NCBI GenBank assembly: GCA_018818505.1
Contig: JAHIRR010000322.1
Span: forward strand, 1 to 9,795
Origin: Candidatus Omnitrophota bacterium
Lineage (GTDB): Bacteria; Omnitrophota; Koll11; Gorgyraeales; Gorgyraeaceae
Direction of reading: 5' to 3'
Length of the DNA stretch: 9,795 nt
The notes under the pieces were generated by a model. It did no database searches and was not told the DNA's origin. It worked only from the letters and a program-made list of their open reading frames with translations. Positions 5,532 to 9,795 of this stretch are shown here, in pieces; positions within the stretch are counted from its first letter, which is position 1; the number at the start of each line of letters is the position of its first letter. The translations under genes and the position numbers were made by a program.

Positions 5532-8500
5532 ATGCATCATTCCGATTTCACACACCTCCACGTCCACACGCAGTACAGCCTCCTTGATGGAGCATGCCTA
5601 ATAAAAAAACTTACTGATAGCGCAAGGCGCATGAAGATGCCTGCTGTCGCGATGACAGACCACGGCAACATGTTTGGCGCGATAGAATTCTATCAAAGCT
5701 GCGTGCAGAATGGCGTAAAACCCATCATAGGGTGTGAGGTTTACGTAGCGCCAAAGAACCGGCTCGATAAGACTGTTTACGCCGGAGGCGAGACATCAAA
5801 CCATCTTATACTCCTGGCAAAGGACGAGACAGGGTATAGAAATCTAATGAAACTTGTTACTATCGGCTATCTGGAAGGCTTTTACTATAAGCCGAGGATC
5901 GATAAGGAAATATTGTCTAAATATTCAGAAGGCCTTATAGGGCTTTCAGCCTGCCTTAAGGGCGAATGCGCGCAGCTTGCCATTAACAAAAAAGAAGAAA
6001 AAATAAAAGAGGTGGCAGGCCAGTATCGCGAGATCTTAGGCAAGGATAATTTCTATTTTGAGATCCAGAATAATTCTATCCCGGAACAGGGAACAGTAAA
6101 TACCACCCTTATAAACCTGGGCAGGGCCATGGACATAGGGATCGTTGCGACAAATGACGTGCATTACCTTAGTAAGGACAGCGCCAGGGCGCACGAGGCG
6201 CTTCTCTGTATCCAGACGCAGACTACTCTGGATGATCCAAAACACATGAAGCTGCAGACAGACCAGTTTTATTTCAAGTCACCAGAGGAGATGAAGGCGC
6301 TTTTTAAGGATGTGCCTGAGGCGATTCAAAATACCATAAGGATAACAGAACGCTGCAATCTGGAGCTGGATTTTTCAAAGACATATTTACCGCACTATGC
6401 GGTGCCCGAAGGCATGACGCGCGAAAAATACCTTAAAGACCTTTGCGAGGAAGGCTTAAAAAAGAGATATCCAGGCGTACCCTCTGAGGTAAAACAAAGA
6501 CTTGAATACGAATTGGATGTAATCAATAAATCCGGGTATACAAGCTATTTTCTGATTACGAGGGATTTTGTGAGTTTTGCAAAAGACAAAGGCATAGCAG
6601 TCGGCCCGGGCAGGGGCTCCGCGGCAGGAAGCATAGCAAGTTTCTGTCTCGGCATAACAGACATCGACCCATTGAAATACAATCTTCTTTTTGAAAGGTT
6701 CTTGAATAGAGAACGCGTTAGCATGCCTGATATTGATATAGATTTTTGCTATGAGCGAAGAGGAGAAGTGATAGATTATGTCATAAAGAAATATGGCCAG
6801 GAAAATGTAGCGCAGATCATAACATTTGGCACAATGGCGGCAAGAGGTGTCATAAGGGATGTTGGCAGGGTCATGAATGTACCTTATGCTGATGTGGACA
6901 AGATCGCCAAGATGGTACCAACGGATCTAAATATAACGCTGGACCTTGCTCTTGAACAAGAGCCAGAACTCAAAGGCCTTTACAAAAAAGATCCTATCAT
7001 AAAAGAACTCATCGATACATCAAGGCATCTCGAAGGCCTTACGCGCCACGCGTCTACTCATGCCGCGGGCGTGGTAATAAGCGAGGATGTTCTATCAAAT
7101 CACGTTCCTCTTTTTAAGACAGGAGACGGCCAGATCTCAACAGGCTATGCCATGGCCTCGCTTGAAAAGATAGGCCTTTTAAAAATGGATTTTCTGGGCT
7201 TGAGGACGCTCACAGTTATTCAGGAGGCCGTAAAGATAATAAATAGAGTAAACAATATTGAATTGAACATCGAGGATATAGCGATAGATGATCTAAAGAC
7301 ATATAAACTTTTGGGCAGGGCGCAGACAATGGGCATATTTCAGTTGGAAAGTTCAGGCATGAGGGATCTTTTGAAGAAGCTAAAGCCTGAGGAGTTTGAG
7401 GATATTGTGGCGCTCCTGGCGCTTTATAGGCCTGGCCCTATAGGAAGCGGTATGCTTGATGATTTCATGAAGCGAAAGCACGGCGAAGTGGATGTGAGGT
7501 ACGATCATCCGTTACTCGAGTCTATCTTAAAGCCGACATACGGGATCATTGTGTATCAGGAACAGGTAATGATGATTGTGTCTAAGCTGGCAGGCTTTTC
7601 TCTTGCCCAGGCAGACCTCCTGCGCCGCGCGATAGGCAAGAAGACGCCTGAGATAATGGACCAGCAGCGCCGCGCGTTTATTGAAGGCGCTGTGAAGAAC
7701 AGGATCGACAGGCGCATTGCCGAGAAGATCTTTAATTTCATAGAGCATTTTGCGGGGTATGGTTTTAATAAGAGCCATTCTGCCGCGTACGCGATGATCT
7801 CCTACAGGACCGCGTTTTTAAAGGCGAATTACCCTGTTGAATTTATGGCCGCTCTTCTAACAAGTGAAAAAGATAACACAGATAAGATAGTCGAGTACAT
7901 AAATGAGGCGGAAGAGATGGGCATGAAGATCTTGCCGCCTGATGTAAATGAGAGTTTTGCTAATTTTACAATGGTTGAAAAGAACACTATACGCTTTGGC
8001 CTGGGAGCTGTTAAAAATGTCGGTCAGACTGCTATAAATTCTATTATTGAGGCAAGAGAGGAGCACGGTGCCTTTAAGTCTTTGTGCGAGTTTTGCGAGT
8101 ATACGGACTCGCGCCTGGTAAATAAGAAGGTGATGGAGAGCCTTATAAAGTGCGGCGCGTTTGATAGTCTTGGTTTTAAAAGGGCACAGCTCATGGTTAT
8201 GCTTTCAAGGGCAATGGATATAGCGAGCTCCATACAGAAGGAAAAAACATCTGGACAGATGCTTCTTTTTAATGACAGGAAAATGGAAGACGCTCCGCCG
8301 GATATAAAGGAGTGGCCAGAGGGCCAGCTCTTGCATTTTGAGAAAGAGATGATTGGTTTTTACATAACAGGACATCCTCTTGCCAAGTACGAGAGGGAGC
8401 TTAATGAATACTCTACAGCTAATAGCAGCGAACTTAAGGATTTAAAGGATGGCCAAAAGGTCTGGTTTGGCGGCATAATCAATAAGGTTAAGAGCACTGT

Positions 8501-8960
8501 CACAAAGCGCACTGGCGAGAGAATGGCTATTATGATGATAGAGGATTTAGAAGGCAAGGTCGAGGCCCTGGCTTTTCCAGCGTCGTACAAGAATGTGTCA
8601 AAGTTTATAAGGCCTAATTTTGCTGTGTTTGTAAGCGGCAGGTTGAATCTTAAGGAGGATCGCCCTAAGATAATAGTCGAGGAGATCATACCCATAGAAG
8701 AGGCGCGCACGCGCTTTACCCAGGCAATTTCCATAGACCTTATCTCGCTCGGCATGGAAGAGGCTATGCTTAAAAGATTAAAATCTGTCTTTGCAAGACA
8801 CAGAGGCACTACCCCAGTATATCTAAATGTCTCCACCAAAAGAAACGGCGCCTACCGCATCCAGGTCGACAATGACCTGTTCGTAAGCGTCACCAACGAC
8901 ATGCTCACCGAATTAGAAGAATTCGTCAGCCGCGACCACATCAGGTTTGAGAAAAATTAG
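5532..8960 (+). CDS. dnaE: DNA polymerase III subunit alpha (DnaE1 type)
   Basis: This is the complete replicative DNA polymerase alpha subunit, 1142 residues, close to the roughly 1160 of E. coli DnaE. Order of parts: PHP domain (about 5-280) beginning HLHVHTQYSLLDG; C-family polymerase core with GPGRGSAAGS (358-367), catalytic Asp400 and Asp402 in PDIDIDF, and Asp553 in KMDFLGLRTLT; helix-hairpin-helix region (about 800-880); clamp-binding motif QMLLF (909-913); OB fold (about 975-1055); and a C-terminal domain of the kind that meets tau. The PHP ligands His10, His12, Asp19, His44, Glu69, His91, Cys141, Asp209 and His211 are all present, which suggests metal-dependent 3'-5' proofreading. 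ATG 5532 is the only start between an in-frame stop at 5490 and the PHP motif. Its ribosome site is weak (GGAAG about 13 bases upstream). No terminator is seen after the stop. Confidence 0.98.
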   Translation: MHHSDFTHLHVHTQYSLLDGACLIKKLTDSARRMKMPAVAMTDHGNMFGAIEFYQSCVQNGVKPIIGCEVYVAPKNRLDKTVYAGGETSNHLILLAKDETGYRNLMKLVTIGYLEGFYYKPRIDKEILSKYSEGLIGLSACLKGECAQLAINKKEEKIKEVAGQYREILGKDNFYFEIQNNSIPEQGTVNTTLINLGRAMDIGIVATNDVHYLSKDSARAHEALLCIQTQTTLDDPKHMKLQTDQFYFKSPEEMKALFKDVPEAIQNTIRITERCNLELDFSKTYLPHYAVPEGMTREKYLKDLCEEGLKKRYPGVPSEVKQRLEYELDVINKSGYTSYFLITRDFVSFAKDKGIAVGPGRGSAAGSIASFCLGITDIDPLKYNLLFERFLNRERVSMPDIDIDFCYERRGEVIDYVIKKYGQENVAQIITFGTMAARGVIRDVGRVMNVPYADVDKIAKMVPTDLNITLDLALEQEPELKGLYKKDPIIKELIDTSRHLEGLTRHASTHAAGVVISEDVLSNHVPLFKTGDGQISTGYAMASLEKIGLLKMDFLGLRTLTVIQEAVKIINRVNNIELNIEDIAIDDLKTYKLLGRAQTMGIFQLESSGMRDLLKKLKPEEFEDIVALLALYRPGPIGSGMLDDFMKRKHGEVDVRYDHPLLESILKPTYGIIVYQEQVMMIVSKLAGFSLAQADLLRRAIGKKTPEIMDQQRRAFIEGAVKNRIDRRIAEKIFNFIEHFAGYGFNKSHSAAYAMISYRTAFLKANYPVEFMAALLTSEKDNTDKIVEYINEAEEMGMKILPPDVNESFANFTMVEKNTIRFGLGAVKNVGQTAINSIIEAREEHGAFKSLCEFCEYTDSRLVNKKVMESLIKCGAFDSLGFKRAQLMVMLSRAMDIASSIQKEKTSGQMLLFNDRKMEDAPPDIKEWPEGQLLHFEKEMIGFYITGHPLAKYERELNEYSTANSSELKDLKDGQKVWFGGIINKVKSTVTKRTGERMAIMMIEDLEGKVEALAFPASYKNVSKFIRPNFAVFVSGRLNLKEDRPKIIVEEIIPIEEARTRFTQAISIDLISLGMEEAMLKRLKSVFARHRGTTPVYLNVSTKRNGAYRIQVDNDLFVSVTNDMLTELEEFVSRDHIRFEKN

Positions 8961-9203
8961 TCAGCAGACTATACCCTAATACTTTGATTTTATTGTAGTT
9001 AAAGAAAAAAATATGTCTTGAATTGCGGTTTCTTTATGGAATAATTAATTTAGAACGTATAAATATAGAACAACTCAAAAGTCTGATAGCACGGAAAGAA
9101 TAAGGTATGGAAACAGAAGAAAAAGACAGAGGCCAATTATCCTTTGGATTCATGTGACAAAGGAAGCCCACGAAAAACTGGGGAAACTCCACGGATTATA
9201 TAG
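8961..9203. other. A+T-rich intergenic stretch without a clear gene
   Basis: No RNA gene, strong hairpin or terminator is visible between the dnaE stop and the promoter at 9204. A 16-codon frame (METEEKDRGQLSFGFM, 9107-9157) has only a poor AAGG upstream and is not called as a gene. Two other short frames read like protein but lack a proper start; they are described under the possible gene remnant. Confidence 0.5.
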
Positions 9204-9207
9204 TTGA
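8999..9207 (+). pseudogene. Possible remnant of a small gene
   Basis: Two overlapping + strand frames look coding-like but neither has a convincing start. One, open from 8999 and ending at TAA 9101-9103, includes NLERINIEQLKSLIARKE. The other, open from 9049 and ending at TGA 9205-9207, is basic in its middle part and ends with WIHVTKEAHEKLGKLHGLY, a phrase reminiscent of ribbon-helix-helix or antitoxin-type DNA-binding proteins (VT.EAHEKL). One frameshift could join them into a protein of about 60 residues. This could equally be chance in A+T-rich DNA. The resemblance is from memory, and confidence is low. Confidence 0.2.
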
Positions 9208-9232
9208 CTTATATATATTTTTGAGGTATTAT
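9204..9232 (+). promoter_or_regulatory. Sigma70-type promoter upstream of the 3'-end gene
   Basis: TTGACT at 9204-9209 and TATTAT at 9227-9232 are separated by 17 bases. These are exactly the hexamers and spacing seen before guaB3. The spacer is A+T-rich (TATATATATT). Transcription would begin near 9239, giving a leader of about 50 bases before ATG 9288. Confidence 0.7.
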
Positions 9233-9278
9233 AAAAATAATTATAAACATTTCAAAAAGTTTAGAATATAAAGTGCTT

Positions 9279-9283
9279 GGAGG
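9279..9283 (+). promoter_or_regulatory. Ribosome binding site of the 3'-end gene
   Basis: GGAGG ends 4 bases before ATG 9288. The spacing is short but usable. Together with the promoter at 9204 it makes this start credible despite the missing 3' end. Confidence 0.7.
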
Positions 9284-9287
9284 AAAT

Positions 9288-9795
9288 ATGAAAAATTTTA
9301 AGGTATATAAATTCACGATAGGTATTTTATGTATTATTGCTTTTACTGCTATTAATTTTAACTTAAATATGAAACACAAACGCACATCCCTATTAGAGCA
9401 TATTGAGCAGTTCGGTGATAGAGGAACACTGAGAATACCTCTACCATCTAGGGTTGAAGAGTTGTTGCCTGAGGGTGACATACTCACGGATGAATTGGTA
9501 TTCAGCATAAAAAAAAATATAAATGATGTAGTAAGTGATTTAACTAAAAGATTGGAGAAAAAAGAGCTGAATTGGAGACTTTTTAGGATTTATTTAATTG
9601 ATATTGACTATGATATATTTAAGCTAAGAAAGCAAATAAGAAAAGGAAAGAAAAAGCCTTATCTAATAGATGAAGTAGTTAAACATTTGATAGAACAGTT
9701 AAAGAATAACAAAGAATTGTTTACGGACGATTTTTTTGGAAGCGCGCCGACAGAAGCTTTTACAGAATTTCTTGGCTTAACAGGTGTTGAAGCAG
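9288..9795 (+). CDS. Hypothetical membrane-anchored protein (3' end outside window)
   Basis: The frame is open from ATG 9288 to the window edge (169 complete codons, no stop). It has its own promoter (9204-9232) and a GGAGG ribosome site. The N-terminus is basic, followed by one hydrophobic segment (about residues 10-25), so a signal anchor or uncleaved signal peptide is likely; there is no lipobox cysteine. The remainder (about 32-169) is charged and mostly helical in character, with lysine-rich stretches such as LRKQIRKGKKKPYLIDE (113-129), and should lie outside the cytoplasmic face. I do not recognise the family. Base composition is much more A+T-rich than dnaE, and codons such as AAA, ATA, TTA and AGA dominate, which suggests a recently acquired or weakly constrained gene. 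Confidence 0.75.
   Translation, partial: MKNFKVYKFTIGILCIIAFTAINFNLNMKHKRTSLLEHIEQFGDRGTLRIPLPSRVEELLPEGDILTDELVFSIKKNINDVVSDLTKRLEKKELNWRLFRIYLIDIDYDIFKLRKQIRKGKKKPYLIDEVVKHLIEQLKNNKELFTDDFFGSAPTEAFTEFLGLTGVEA

Noticed and set aside
8360..8839. Antisense 159-codon reading frame within dnaE
   Set aside because: It lies opposite the OB-fold part of dnaE, is low-complexity Ser/Leu-rich, and has no start signals of its own.
9107..9157. Small protein METEEKDRGQLSFGFM
   Set aside because: It has sixteen codons, a weak AAGG one base from the ATG, and no promoter nearby. It overlaps a more protein-like phrase in another frame.

Overview
The window looks like chromosomal DNA from an uncultured, probably free-living bacterium. 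Genes are long, closely packed and all on the + strand. Base composition is intermediate over most of the window and turns visibly A+T-rich after about position 8961. My tentative guess is a candidate-phylum bacterium of the Omnitrophota/PVC type. It rests only on the mix of a CBS-less GuaB3-type IMP dehydrogenase, a PHP-intact DnaE and a MoxR/DUF58/TgpA-like cluster, and a phylogeny of DnaE would be needed to settle it.

Region 1 (2-3999) is a MoxR operon: a MoxR AAA+ ATPase, a DUF58 protein overlapping it by one base (TAATG), and a TgpA-like multi-spanning membrane protein. In the usual form of this trio the third protein carries an extracytoplasmic transglutaminase domain. Here the N-terminal membrane domain and a DUF4129-like tail are present, but the catalytic domain is replaced by a charged coiled-coil stretch and an Ig-like (Big_2-type) fold. 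Between the second and third genes lies a 187-bp element with 18-bp perfect terminal inverted repeats and four alternating CACAGAG boxes. It ends 6 bases before the third start codon.

Region 2 (3996-5531) is a GuaB3-type IMP dehydrogenase gene with a strong sigma70-type promoter and a strong Shine-Dalgarno sequence. It is bracketed on both sides by long imperfect palindromes made of the pentamer GTTAC and its complement GTAAC. The upstream palindrome is phased at 6 bases and the downstream one at 10 bases. These two elements are the most unusual signal in the window.

Region 3 (5532-8960) is a complete dnaE (DNA polymerase III alpha). All the polymerase catalytic aspartates, a beta-clamp motif and every expected PHP metal ligand are present, so the polymerase may proofread through its own PHP domain.

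Region 4 (8961-9795) is A+T-rich and less tidy. It holds about 240 bases without a clear gene (possibly the remains of a small gene), then a promoter with the same hexamers and spacing as the one in region 2, then the start of an unrecognised, membrane-anchored gene that runs off the window.
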